DNA from: RGIG7111 sp036839975
GTDB lineage: Bacteria; Bacillota; Clostridia; Peptostreptococcales; Anaerovoracaceae
NCBI GenBank assembly: GCA_036839975.1
Contig: DAISVU010000010.1
Coordinates: forward strand, 1-52,021
Direction of reading: 5' to 3'
Length of the DNA: 52,021 nt
The translations under genes were made by a program, and so were the position numbers. The notes beneath the pieces were generated by a model. The model searched no databases, had not been told where the DNA came from, and worked only from the letters and a program-made list of their open reading frames with translations. This document shows positions 1-6,864 of the stretch, in pieces. The stretch's first letter is position 1, and the number at the start of each line of letters is the position of its first letter.

Positions 1-43
1 AAGAACAGTAGGATCCGGAGTCGTAAGTGAGATCATAGAATAA
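1..43 (+). CDS. tuf: Elongation factor Tu, C-terminal end (partial)
   Basis: Reading from base 2, thirteen codons and a TAA stop (41-43) give RTVGSGVVSEIIE. This is the conserved C-terminus of bacterial EF-Tu, usually RTVG(A/S)GVV..I. EF-Tu carries aminoacyl-tRNA to the ribosome as a GTP complex. The rest of the gene lies left of the window. Only 13 residues are visible, but the motif is highly characteristic. Confidence 0.88.
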   Translation, partial: RTVGSGVVSEIIE

Positions 44-422
44 TAACAGAATTATATTGGTCGGCAGAGATTCAGTACATCTGCATAGAAAGAAGAAGAA
101 ACAAAAAACGCGAAGTGAATAGTTGAACAAATGGCCTAGAAAACAACCTTTGAGCATTCTTTGACTGAACACCTATGCTTTACCGTTTACTTTTCATACA
201 ATCTAAAATGCGTTTTATACATTCTGAAACCCTTATAAAGTAAATATAGGTTATAATGATTATATAAGGGGATGCGAAGAAACTTCGCATAGAGATTAGA
301 GAAATCTATGCTTTGTTGCATAGATTATCGGGTCGTAGGAGACAGCGTGTTTAACGCTGTCTCCTATTGTAACTGACGTAATAGTATATCTGATCATATA
401 ATGAAATACGTTGCCTGTGGTT
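44..422. other. Intergenic region between tuf and the metalloregulator
   Basis: No credible coding sequence. The first 200 bases show no clear terminator for tuf. A TATAAT (252-257) without a convincing -35 precedes a run of three hairpins (272-366), listed separately. Confidence 0.6.
272..366. other. Three consecutive perfect hairpins
   Basis: Three perfect inverted repeats follow one another: an 8-bp stem 272-279/283-290 with an AAA loop; a 9-bp stem 303-311/318-326 with a 6-nt loop; and a 13-bp stem 336-348/354-366 with loop GTTTA. None has a strong U-tract on either strand, so these are not textbook terminators. They could be the structured end of the tuf transcript or a small RNA started from the TATAAT at 252-257. 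The structure is seen; the function is not known. Confidence 0.6.
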
Positions 423-794
423 TTATTTTTTATGTTTTGCGTACCATTCTTTGACTTTGGCGAAAGAATCTTTGCTTATTACATGTTCGATACGGCATGC
501 GTCTGCTGTAGCTGTTTTCTGGTCGACGCCAAGAGTGATGAGTATATCTGAAATAAGTTGGTGACGCTCATAGATTCGTTCTGCAACTTCAAGACCTGCA
601 TCAGTAAGCGTAATTCGCCCGCTGTTGTCAATGTTTAAGTAGTCATTGTCTTTTAAAAGATTTACAGCGCGGCTCACGCTGGGTTTGCTGTAATTCATTT
701 CGGCAGCGACATCGATGGAATGTACATCGCTTTTTTTTTGACTGAGTATATAGATGGTTTCAAGATACATTTCTCCGGATTCTTGTAATCGCAT
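423..794 (-). CDS. DtxR/MntR-family metal-dependent transcriptional repressor
   Basis: A 123-residue protein with an N-terminal winged helix (about 8-62) and a helical dimerisation domain. It has no SH3-like third domain, so its size is like MntR. Family members bind DNA when loaded with Fe(II) or Mn(II) and control metal uptake. The ligand positions read M9, C100, E103 and H104, as in the DtxR/IdeR primary site; MntR has D, E, E, H. H78 is kept, but the other ancillary DtxR ligands appear lost. The start is fixed by TAAGGAGG at 803-810 on the minus strand. It has its own promoter and no neighbouring metal transporter. Membership is clear; iron rather than manganese sensing is inferred from the ligands. 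Confidence 0.9.
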   Translation of the reverse strand: MRLQESGEMYLETIYILSQKKSDVHSIDVAAEMNYSKPSVSRAVNLLKDNDYLNIDNSGRITLTDAGLEVAERIYERHQLISDILITLGVDQKTATADACRIEHVISKDSFAKVKEWYAKHKK

Positions 795-832
795 TGCGGT
801 GACCTCCTTAAAGATATTTGACTTTGAATATG

Positions 833-862
833 ATTATACTACAGGTTCTGAAATACGGTCAA
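833..862 (-). promoter_or_regulatory. Promoter of the DtxR/MntR-family gene
   Basis: On the minus strand, TTGACC (857-862) and TATAAT (833-838) are 18 bases apart, 39 bases upstream of the start codon. Confidence 0.75.
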
Positions 863-969
863 TAGGTAAAGACGAGGCCATCTGCAGCCTGAGGTGGTCT
901 TGAGGGGTGTCGGTCATTGATATTTTGTGTTATTATGAATCAATAAGTATCAAGATGGGAGAATGAAAT

Positions 970-1713
970 ATGCCGATACCCGAACCGGTGGCCTTCACAG
1001 TATTTGGAATAGAAGTGCGATGGTATGGAATACTGATTGCCGCAGCCATAGTTGTTGCGACTATCGTAGTGTATAAACGCGCTCCTTTACATGAGTTGCC
1101 TCAGGAACGCGTACTGGATTTTGTTTTGCTTGCGGTTCCGGCCGGGATCATAGGAGCGCGATTTTACTATGTTGTGTTCAATTGGCAGGATTATGCTGAT
1201 AATCCGCTTTACGCATTGAATTTAAGAACGGGCGGTCTTGCAATACATGGAGGTCTTATATTCAGTTTTTTGACAGTTTGGCTGCTGTGCAGATATTTCA
1301 AGTATAGTGCATTAAATATTTTTGATCTTGCAGCGCCTGCCATTGCGCTTGCACAGTCGATAGGCAGATGGGGCAACTATTTCAATTCCGAGGCGCACGG
1401 CGGGCCGACCGATCTTCCGTGGGCGGTAACTGTAAGCGGACAGACATATCATCCGACTTTTCTGTATGAATCGGCATGGTGTATGATACTGTTCTTTATT
1501 CTGATATGGATAGATAATCGACGCAGCTTTAATGGTCAGGTATTTTTGCTGTACGGAATACTCTATTCCGTTGAGCGATTTTTTGTTGAGGCTTTGAGAA
1601 CAGACAGCCTGATGATTGGATCGTTAAAGCAGGCGCAGGTTCTGAGCGCTTCAGTTATTGTCGTTTTCAGCATTTTTTATGTTATGCTTAAACGGCGAAA
1701 CAAAAAGCATTGA
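970..1713 (+). CDS. lgt: Prolipoprotein diacylglyceryl transferase
   Basis: A 247-residue integral membrane enzyme that moves diacylglycerol from phosphatidylglycerol to the lipobox cysteine of prolipoproteins, the first step of lipoprotein maturation. It has about seven hydrophobic segments. Diagnostic motifs are H93-G-G (the essential histidine region) and the Lgt signature GRWGNYFNSE at 132-141. The length is close to the family norm of 250-290. GGGAG at 957-961, 8 bases before the ATG, sets the start. It is transcribed alone: the LytTR gene starts 240 bases later with its own promoter elements. No unusual residues seen. Confidence 0.95.
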   Translation: MPIPEPVAFTVFGIEVRWYGILIAAAIVVATIVVYKRAPLHELPQERVLDFVLLAVPAGIIGARFYYVVFNWQDYADNPLYALNLRTGGLAIHGGLIFSFLTVWLLCRYFKYSALNIFDLAAPAIALAQSIGRWGNYFNSEAHGGPTDLPWAVTVSGQTYHPTFLYESAWCMILFFILIWIDNRRSFNGQVFLLYGILYSVERFFVEALRTDSLMIGSLKQAQVLSASVIVVFSIFYVMLKRRNKKH

Positions 1714-1862
1714 AATTATGCTGTAAAAGCAGTGATTATGAATGATGGCATAATGATTTTTCGAATGCATTAATGCTCAGCGTCTCTGTGTGCCCGGAGA
1801 GTTCTTGTATATAGTTCAATTTGTATATAGATTGCTTCGCGGGTTAGCCGATACGACGTTAT

Positions 1863-1930
1863 ACCGTTTATGATAAAATAACTACCGATGACTGCGGAAT
1901 ACAACATTTCACAATTTCTTTATGTATAAT
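1863..1930 (+). promoter_or_regulatory. Putative LytTR direct-repeat operator and promoter
   Basis: ACCGTTTAT (1863-1871) and ACCGATGAC (1884-1892) are direct repeats starting 21 bases apart with a 12-base gap. The first fits the LytTR half-site consensus as I recall it, [TA][AC][CA]GTTN[AG][TC]; the second differs at one position. TATAAT lies at 1925-1930 with no good -35, so the repeats sit just upstream of where a -35 would be, the usual position for an activator. This suggests autoregulation of the downstream LytTR gene. Confidence 0.65.
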
Positions 1931-1952
1931 TAAATCACAAGAGGTAAAATAA

Positions 1953-2399
1953 ATGGATTTCAGACTTGTGATCGACAAAAATAAAAAAGAGGAGGTCGTT
2001 GCAACGGTACATGAACGCAATGGTTTGATAGATGAGATCGAAACTTTGATAATGTCATATGAGGGTGCGGACCGAATCACGGCATATACTGAAGACAATA
2101 TAATTAAACTCGCATACAGAGACATCGAATGTGTAACGGTCGTATCTGGAAAGACATATGCCATTGATAAAAAAGGCGACAGATATATGATCAGGAAACG
2201 TTTATATGAAATCGAGGCAATGCTTCCCGGCAATTTTATAAGGATCAACAAATCGGCAATCGCGAATCAAAACGAGATAGAAAAATTCAGGCTATCTTTT
2301 AACGGCGCTGTCGATGCAGTATTTTATAGCGGTTATAGTGATTATGTTTCAAGAAGATGCTTTTCACAGATAAAAAGGAAGCTTTATCAAAATGCGTAA
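1953..2399 (+). CDS. LytTR-domain DNA-binding regulator
   Basis: A 148-residue cytoplasmic regulator. Residues about 45-145 form a LytTR domain, shown by the typical run RYMIRKRLYEIEAML followed by FIRINKSAIANQNEIEKF. Unlike AgrA or LytR it has no receiver domain. Such stand-alone LytTR proteins are often controlled by a membrane protein encoded next to them. AAGAGG precedes the ATG. The last 8 bases overlap the start of the DUF3021-like gene, so the two are translationally coupled. A consensus-like LytTR repeat pair lies 61-90 bases upstream. Family assignment is firm; the target genes are unknown. Confidence 0.9.
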   Translation: MDFRLVIDKNKKEEVVATVHERNGLIDEIETLIMSYEGADRITAYTEDNIIKLAYRDIECVTVVSGKTYAIDKKGDRYMIRKRLYEIEAMLPGNFIRINKSAIANQNEIEKFRLSFNGAVDAVFYSGYSDYVSRRCFSQIKRKLYQNA

Positions 2400-2811
2400 A
2401 TGGATAAAAGAATTTATTATAAGAGGAATGATAGGCGTCGGCATAGCTGAAGTTATACTGGCTGTTATCTATGAGGTGCTTTGGAGAACGGATACACTTG
2501 AAATGATAACAGCGCATCGTATCTTTGTAGAGATATTATCGGTATTTGTTATGGGATTTTTAATGGGAGGGATATCAATTGTTCATAAGATAGAAACCCT
2601 TTCGCTTTTTGCCGCTACAACAATCCATGTAATAAGCCTTTATGCGGTGGTAACCGCAACTTATATGTTTAACGGCTGGCTGCTTATGACTGCCAGGTGG
2701 CTGACCGTTTACACGCTTGGATTTTTAGCCGCATATGCAATAATATGGATCTTTATTTATTTGTTAATAAGGAGAAGGGTAACTAAAATGAACCGACAGA
2801 TACAGGGATGA
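2392..2811 (+). CDS. DUF3021-like four-helix membrane protein, partner of LytTR regulator
   Basis: A 139-residue protein with four hydrophobic segments (about 12-28, 45-63, 72-95 and 103-124) and a short basic tail (RRRVTK). It overlaps the LytTR gene by 8 bases. This pairing matches the known LytTR/DUF3021-type modules, such as the HdrRM and BrsRM systems of Streptococcus mutans, in which the membrane protein holds its LytTR partner inactive. The inhibitory role here is inferred from arrangement. No target operon is visible nearby. Confidence 0.8.
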   Translation: MRKWIKEFIIRGMIGVGIAEVILAVIYEVLWRTDTLEMITAHRIFVEILSVFVMGFLMGGISIVHKIETLSLFAATTIHVISLYAVVTATYMFNGWLLMTARWLTVYTLGFLAAYAIIWIFIYLLIRRRVTKMNRQIQG

Positions 2812-2913
2812 TGTTTTGTACAGAGCGGGCCTTATATAATATAAATAATTTACATAGTAAATTAATTGTGATGTAAAAAAGATCTGATAAAAACATGCCT
2901 TGCTTTGAAACTA

Positions 2914-2942
2914 TTGAGTACAATGTATTGCAATGATATAAT
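2914..2942 (+). promoter_or_regulatory. Promoter of ychF
   Basis: TTGAGT (2914-2919), a 17-base spacer, then TATAAT (2937-2942) preceded by TGA, an extended -10. The ATG is 33 bases downstream. Confidence 0.8.
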
Positions 2943-2974
2943 AGGCACAATCATATCAAAGGAGATAGAAATAT

Positions 2975-4066
2975 ATGAAACTGGGGATTTTAGGACTTCC
3001 AAATGTAGGTAAAAGCACGTTATTCAATGCAATTACAAAGGCCGGAGCAGAGGCGGCAAATTATCCGTTTTGCACAATAGAGCCTAATATCGGAATGGTA
3101 ACAGTGCCGGATGAGCGAGTTGCTGCTCTGTCAAATATATACAGTTCAAAAAAGACGATTTATACTACTATAGAGTTTTGTGATATTGCAGGACTTGTAA
3201 AGGGTGCAAGCAGGGGTGAGGGCCTGGGGAACAAGTTCCTCGGGCACATAAGAGAAGTCGATGCGGTTGTGCATGTAGTCAGGTGCTTTGAAGATGATAA
3301 TGTGGCGCATGTCGACGGAAAAATAGATCCGATTTCAGATATTGAAACCATAAATACCGAGCTGATACTTTCCGACTTGGAGGTCTTGGATCGCCGCATA
3401 AGGAAGACGGAAAAGATGCTTAAAGGTGACAAGGGGTTGCAGAAAGAGCTTATGATACTTGAAAAGGTGGGCGCGGGGCTTGCTAAGGGTATCTCAGCCA
3501 GAGCGATCGGTCTTGAAGCTGAGGAAGCCGATTTTGTCAGGACGCTTGATCTGCTTTCGTATAAGCCTACAATTTATGCTGTCAATGTGTCTGAGGATGA
3601 TGCGGCTTCAGAAGATACGAAAGATATCGAAGCGGTAAAAAAGTTTGCGGCTGCTGAAGGAGCAGGTGCGATAGTAATATGTGCAGGTATCGAAGCGGAG
3701 CTCGCAGAGCTTGAAGACGATGATAAGGCGGCGTTTCTTAAAGATATGGGCATAGAGGAATCAGGTCTTGATAAACTCATAAAGGCAAGCTACAGTCTGT
3801 TGGAGCTGATATCATTTCTTACCACGGGTGAAGATGAAACGCGCGCGTGGACGATCAAGAAGGGCACCAAAGTGCCGCAGGCTGGGGGGAAGATACATAC
3901 TGATTTTGAAAAGGGGTTTATAAGAGCGGAGACTATCGCATACGATAAGCTGATGGAATGTGAAGGCAGCTTGAGCACAGCAAAGGAAAAAGGACTGCTG
4001 CGGTTGGAAGGAAAAGACTACGTGGTAAAAGATGGTGATATAATGCACTTCTTGTTTAATGTATGA
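2975..4066 (+). CDS. ychF: Redox-regulated ATPase YchF (Obg family)
   Basis: A 363-residue cytoplasmic P-loop protein of the Obg/OLA1 family, which binds ribosomes and takes part in stress responses. The P-loop GLPNVGKST is at 7-15 and switch II has DIAGLVKGAS. The G4 site reads NVSE (NxxE) instead of NKxD, the known reason YchF prefers ATP to GTP. A central coiled coil is followed by a C-terminal TGS domain (FFT-like TTGEDETRAW onward). AAGGAG 13 bases upstream sets the start. It is a single-gene unit with a strong extended -10 promoter and a likely terminator about 100 bases after its stop. Confidence 0.96.
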   Translation: MKLGILGLPNVGKSTLFNAITKAGAEAANYPFCTIEPNIGMVTVPDERVAALSNIYSSKKTIYTTIEFCDIAGLVKGASRGEGLGNKFLGHIREVDAVVHVVRCFEDDNVAHVDGKIDPISDIETINTELILSDLEVLDRRIRKTEKMLKGDKGLQKELMILEKVGAGLAKGISARAIGLEAEEADFVRTLDLLSYKPTIYAVNVSEDDAASEDTKDIEAVKKFAAAEGAGAIVICAGIEAELAELEDDDKAAFLKDMGIEESGLDKLIKASYSLLELISFLTTGEDETRAWTIKKGTKVPQAGGKIHTDFEKGFIRAETIAYDKLMECEGSLSTAKEKGLLRLEGKDYVVKDGDIMHFLFNV

Positions 4067-4165
4067 TGATCAAAAAAAACAATATGGAAGTTTTACAGGG
4101 GGGCTGGCATTCTTTCTGATTGGTACTGCACGCTAGTTTGAGAAAATGTCCGCCCTCTTCTTTGA

Positions 4166-4204
4166 TGGCAGATGTGCATTATCCGGTATCATATGTCATT
4201 TTTT
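4166..4204 (+). terminator. Probable terminator of ychF
   Basis: Arms 4166-4174 and 4190-4198 pair with one G·U and one mismatch, followed by six T residues (4199-4204). Moderate strength. Confidence 0.5.
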
Positions 4205-4392
4205 CTACGCTTTACATTGATTGAGACCACTATCAAACGGCAGCCAAGAGAACGGGGCTCGACAAAATATCAAAACAAGTCATCGCAAAACGAGGAGTCG
4301 TAAATTGTTTAGATCATAACATTAATTGAATTGCCGTATGCTGAACGGCATATACGTTGGTATGAGAGGGGCTACAAGATAGCCCCTCTTTG
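4205..4392 (+). other. Intergenic segment ending in a second terminator
   Basis: No open reading frame with a ribosome binding site. It holds a 6-bp hairpin (4332-4337/4345-4350) and ends in a strong terminator hairpin. A second terminator after the one for ychF implies a separate short transcript, possibly a small RNA. I could not recognise 6S RNA, SRP RNA or any riboswitch core and found no clear promoter. Confidence 0.4.
4365..4391 (+). terminator. Rho-independent terminator
   Basis: Perfect 10-bp GC-rich stem 4365-4374/4380-4389 with loop CAAGA, followed by TTTG and then a T/A-rich stretch. It would shield mraZ from upstream transcription. Confidence 0.7.
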
Positions 4393-4632
4393 ATTAAATT
4401 TTCAAATTTATATATGAGTGCAGGGATTCCGAATTTACCTATTTTTATACTGGCTGGCGTATATTTTCAGGTAGTTGCGGAGAAATTAATTCGCTACTTG
4501 AAAACACTATATCCTATAACGTACAAACAGGCGTTCTGCATACAATATCTTGGGTAAAAAACCAAAAATTGCAGTGATCAGAGGTTATTATGTAAGATTT
4601 ATCGTTTTGGGGTGGTTTATTTTTGTTGTTAT
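4393..4632. other. Intergenic region, no gene recognised
   Basis: A/T-rich, with several stop codons in all frames I checked and no SD-ATG pair. I see no promoter with good spacing here; the mraZ control elements start just after it. Confidence 0.5.
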
Positions 4633-4729
4633 GTGGTTGCTAAGTGGAGTAAAGTGGTTTAAAATGGTTTCAACCAAAGTCATTATAGGAAAAGTGTCAT
4701 TATTGATAGCTGTCATTGCATGATATGAA
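4633..4729 (+). promoter_or_regulatory. MraZ-type repeat operator and dcw promoter candidates
   Basis: The core TGG recurs at 4634, 4645, 4655 and 4665, in the context GTGGT, GTGGA, GTGGT, ATGGT, so the repeat period is 11, 10 and 10 bases. MraZ is known to bind TGGGN-like repeats with a 10-base period ahead of its own gene. Two promoter candidates follow: TTTAAA (4658-4663)/CATTAT (4681-4686) with a 17-base spacer, overlapping the repeats, and TTGATA (4703-4708)/TATGAA (4724-4729) with a 15-base spacer and a TG upstream. Which is used cannot be told from sequence. Confidence 0.65.
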
Positions 4730-4793
4730 ACCGATAAGGCAATCTCAGTGGCAATCAGTTGCTTAATCTGTAGAGGGACAAAGGGGAAAACGG

Positions 4794-5225
4794 ATGTTTA
4801 TGGGGAAATATCAAAACTCTATAGATGCAAAATTTCGAGTAATAATCCCATCGAAGTTCAGGGAGGAACTCGGATATAAATGCGTGCTTACAAAAGGTCT
4901 CGACAAGTGTTTGTATATTTATACTATGGACGAATGGCGTAAATTTGCCGAAAAGTTGGCTGAACTTCCGCAGGCGAAGAACAGTGCCAGAGCCTTTGTA
5001 AGACATTTTCATGCAAGTGCTGTTGAATCCGAGGTGGATAAACAGGGGAGAATGACTATACCTCAGGAACTCAGAAAATATGCAAATATTGAAAAGGAAC
5101 TGGTAACGATCGGTATAATGAACAAGATTGAGATATGGAGCAGGGAAGAATGGCAGGATGAGTCAAATCAGACTGAGCTTGAACCTGACGATATTGCAAA
5201 AGGCATGGAAGACTATGGAATATAG
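4794..5225 (+). CDS. mraZ: Transcriptional regulator MraZ
   Basis: A 143-residue protein with two tandem SpoVT/AbrB-like domains. The first starts YQNSIDAKFRVIIPSKFREEL; the second contains the matching ESEVDKQGRMTIPQELR. MraZ forms rings and binds repeats upstream of its own gene to control the dcw cluster. It is the first gene of the cluster and overlaps rsmH by 11 bases. AAGGGG (4781-4786) lies 7 bases before the ATG at 4794; the in-frame ATG at 4800 is also possible. Length is normal for the family. Confidence 0.96.
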   Translation: MFMGKYQNSIDAKFRVIIPSKFREELGYKCVLTKGLDKCLYIYTMDEWRKFAEKLAELPQAKNSARAFVRHFHASAVESEVDKQGRMTIPQELRKYANIEKELVTIGIMNKIEIWSREEWQDESNQTELEPDDIAKGMEDYGI

Positions 5226-6159
5226 GCATGCCCCGGTGATGTTAAACGAGTGCATGGAAAATCTGAGCATAAAACAGGAAGGCACATATGTGGATGGTAC
5301 GCTCGGAGGAGGGGGACATTCAAAAGGAATATGCGAAAGGCTCGGAGGAGAAGGCACATTTATAGGCATAGACAGAGACAAGGAAGCGCTGGCTGCGGCA
5401 AGTACAAGACTTGAAAAGTACAGCTGCCGCAAACATTTTTTTCAAAGCAATTACGTATATATCAAAAAGATATTAAATCGCCTTGATGTAAAACAAATAG
5501 ACGGTATGCTGCTTGACCTAGGCGTTTCATCATTTCAGCTTGACAACGCAAAAAGGGGTTTTTCATACATGCGTGATGCGCCACTGGACATGAGGATGGA
5601 CCAGGATGATGCATTGACTGCGTGGCAGGTAATAAATACTTACAATAAGAAACAGCTTACGAGAGTTATAAAAGATTACGGTGAAGAAAGATGGGCTTCC
5701 AGGATAAGCGAATTTATTGTCGAATCCAGGAAGAAACATTCTATAGATACGACATTGCAGCTTGTTGATATCATTAAAGCAGCGATACCGGCAAAGGCAA
5801 GAAGAGAAGGCCCGCATCCTGCAAAACGCACATTTCAGGCAATAAGGATAGAGGTAAATGATGAGCTGAATCAGCTTAAACATGCGGTAGAAGATTTTTG
5901 TGATGTGACGGCTCCGGGCGGAAGAATCCTTATAATAACATTTCATTCTCTGGAAGACCGGATAGTAAAGGATATATTTGCCAGAAGGGAAGATCCGTGT
6001 ATTTGCCCGAAGGAGTTGCCAGTGTGTGTTTGTGGAAGGGTGCAGGATATAAAAAGAATAAGCAAAAAACCTATAGTTGCAAAAGCTGAGGAAGTCGATA
6101 ATAATCCGCGCGCGAGAAGTGCGAAGTTGCGAGTTGCAGAAAAGTTGCATGGAAATTGA
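5215..6159 (+). CDS. rsmH: 16S rRNA (cytosine1402-N4)-methyltransferase RsmH (MraW)
   Basis: A 314-residue S-adenosylmethionine-dependent enzyme that methylates C1402 of 16S rRNA in the P site. Near the N-terminus HAPVMLNEC is followed by the SAM-binding motif DGTLGGGGHS, then LLDLGVSSFQLD and the family stretch GFSYMRDAPLDMRMD. The C-terminal half has the HPAKRTFQAIRI and FHSLEDRIVK blocks. The start is the ATG at 5215, inside the end of mraZ, because the family begins at HAPVML; the frame stays open further upstream but that would be mraZ sequence. All key motifs are present. Confidence 0.96.
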   Translation: MEYRHAPVMLNECMENLSIKQEGTYVDGTLGGGGHSKGICERLGGEGTFIGIDRDKEALAAASTRLEKYSCRKHFFQSNYVYIKKILNRLDVKQIDGMLLDLGVSSFQLDNAKRGFSYMRDAPLDMRMDQDDALTAWQVINTYNKKQLTRVIKDYGEERWASRISEFIVESRKKHSIDTTLQLVDIIKAAIPAKARREGPHPAKRTFQAIRIEVNDELNQLKHAVEDFCDVTAPGGRILIITFHSLEDRIVKDIFARREDPCICPKELPVCVCGRVQDIKRISKKPIVAKAEEVDNNPRARSAKLRVAEKLHGN

Positions 6160-6176
6160 ATGTAGGGGTGAGAGGA

Positions 6177-6611
6177 ATGATCGCTGCTGAACAATGGTAT
6201 GAACAGCAAGCCAATTACCAAAAGTACGGATTTGATATGAAGCCTGAAAGGCCAAGGAGAAAGAATATCCGTACTGTAAAAAGACATAGGATGACAGTAA
6301 AAGGCAGAGCGAGGACTCTGTTTGCGACAGTTGTCACAGGTGCGCTGTTCATTGTTATTATAATAGCCAATGCATACGCTGTAGCGGTCAATTACAATAT
6401 CAATGGCATAATTGAGAAAAACAACAGCCTGCGGGGCGACATAGAAGTGATATCGGTGGAGATCAATAGTGCAAAGAACATTCAGAACATAGAAAAAAAA
6501 GCGATGAGTGAACTTGGCATGGTTGCGCCTGCGGCTGATAAGTGCATATATGCGAAGGGTTCAGGTAAATCAAAAAAGAAAACTGCAATGGCTCAAAATC
6601 CGGATAACTGA
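6177..6611 (+). CDS. ftsL: Cell division protein FtsL-like
   Basis: A 144-residue bitopic membrane protein: a basic cytoplasmic N-terminus (1-45), one transmembrane helix at about 46-68, then a leucine-zipper-like coiled coil (73-108) and a short lysine-rich C-terminus. FtsL forms the septal complex with FtsB/DivIC and FtsQ/DivIB and activates FtsW and the septal PBP. Sequence similarity in this family is low, so the call rests on topology and its place between rsmH and pbp. I prefer ATG 6177 (GGGGTG 7 bases upstream) over the in-frame TTG at 6156 that overlaps the rsmH stop. A strong hairpin follows. Confidence 0.88.
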   Translation: MIAAEQWYEQQANYQKYGFDMKPERPRRKNIRTVKRHRMTVKGRARTLFATVVTGALFIVIIIANAYAVAVNYNINGIIEKNNSLRGDIEVISVEINSAKNIQNIEKKAMSELGMVAPAADKCIYAKGSGKSKKKTAMAQNPDN

Positions 6612-6714
6612 AAAATAACTTCTGAGCCGAATAATTACAGGCTTTGAAGCCGAATTACAAAAGCGTTTAAGCCATATTGAAAGTGACAATTTTCATTACC
6701 AGATAATTGTATAG

Positions 6715-6770
6715 ATAAAAGAGCCAGTTGTTTCAATTTCATATTGATCAATTTAATTGGCTCTTTTATT
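6715..6770. terminator. Terminator-like hairpin between ftsL and pbp
   Basis: Arms 6715-6729 and 6755-6769 pair over 15 positions (one G·U), with AAAA on the left and CTTTTATT on the right, so it could act in both directions. It splits the dcw cluster into mraZ-rsmH-ftsL and pbp onward, and predicts attenuation or a separate promoter for pbp, which I cannot place firmly. Confidence 0.65.
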
Positions 6771-6864
6771 GCAAAAACGGTAGATTTAAAAATATTTTAT
6801 GTAGTATGTTGATGCGGCTGTCGATAGAGGTGACGGGTGCATTAAGGAAAAGGGGATTTGATAC

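Noticed and set aside
4067..4365. 6S RNA, SRP RNA or riboswitch between ychF and mraZ
   Set aside because: No SRP tetraloop region, no 6S-like long bubble structure and no known riboswitch core could be found by eye.
5128..5214. Upstream extension of rsmH
   Set aside because: These codons lie within mraZ in another frame; family similarity begins at the ATG 5215.
5563..6255. Long minus-strand ORF (230 codons) opposite rsmH and ftsL
   Set aside because: Shadow of the real genes, which have full conserved motifs and SD sites; the antisense product has no recognisable domain.
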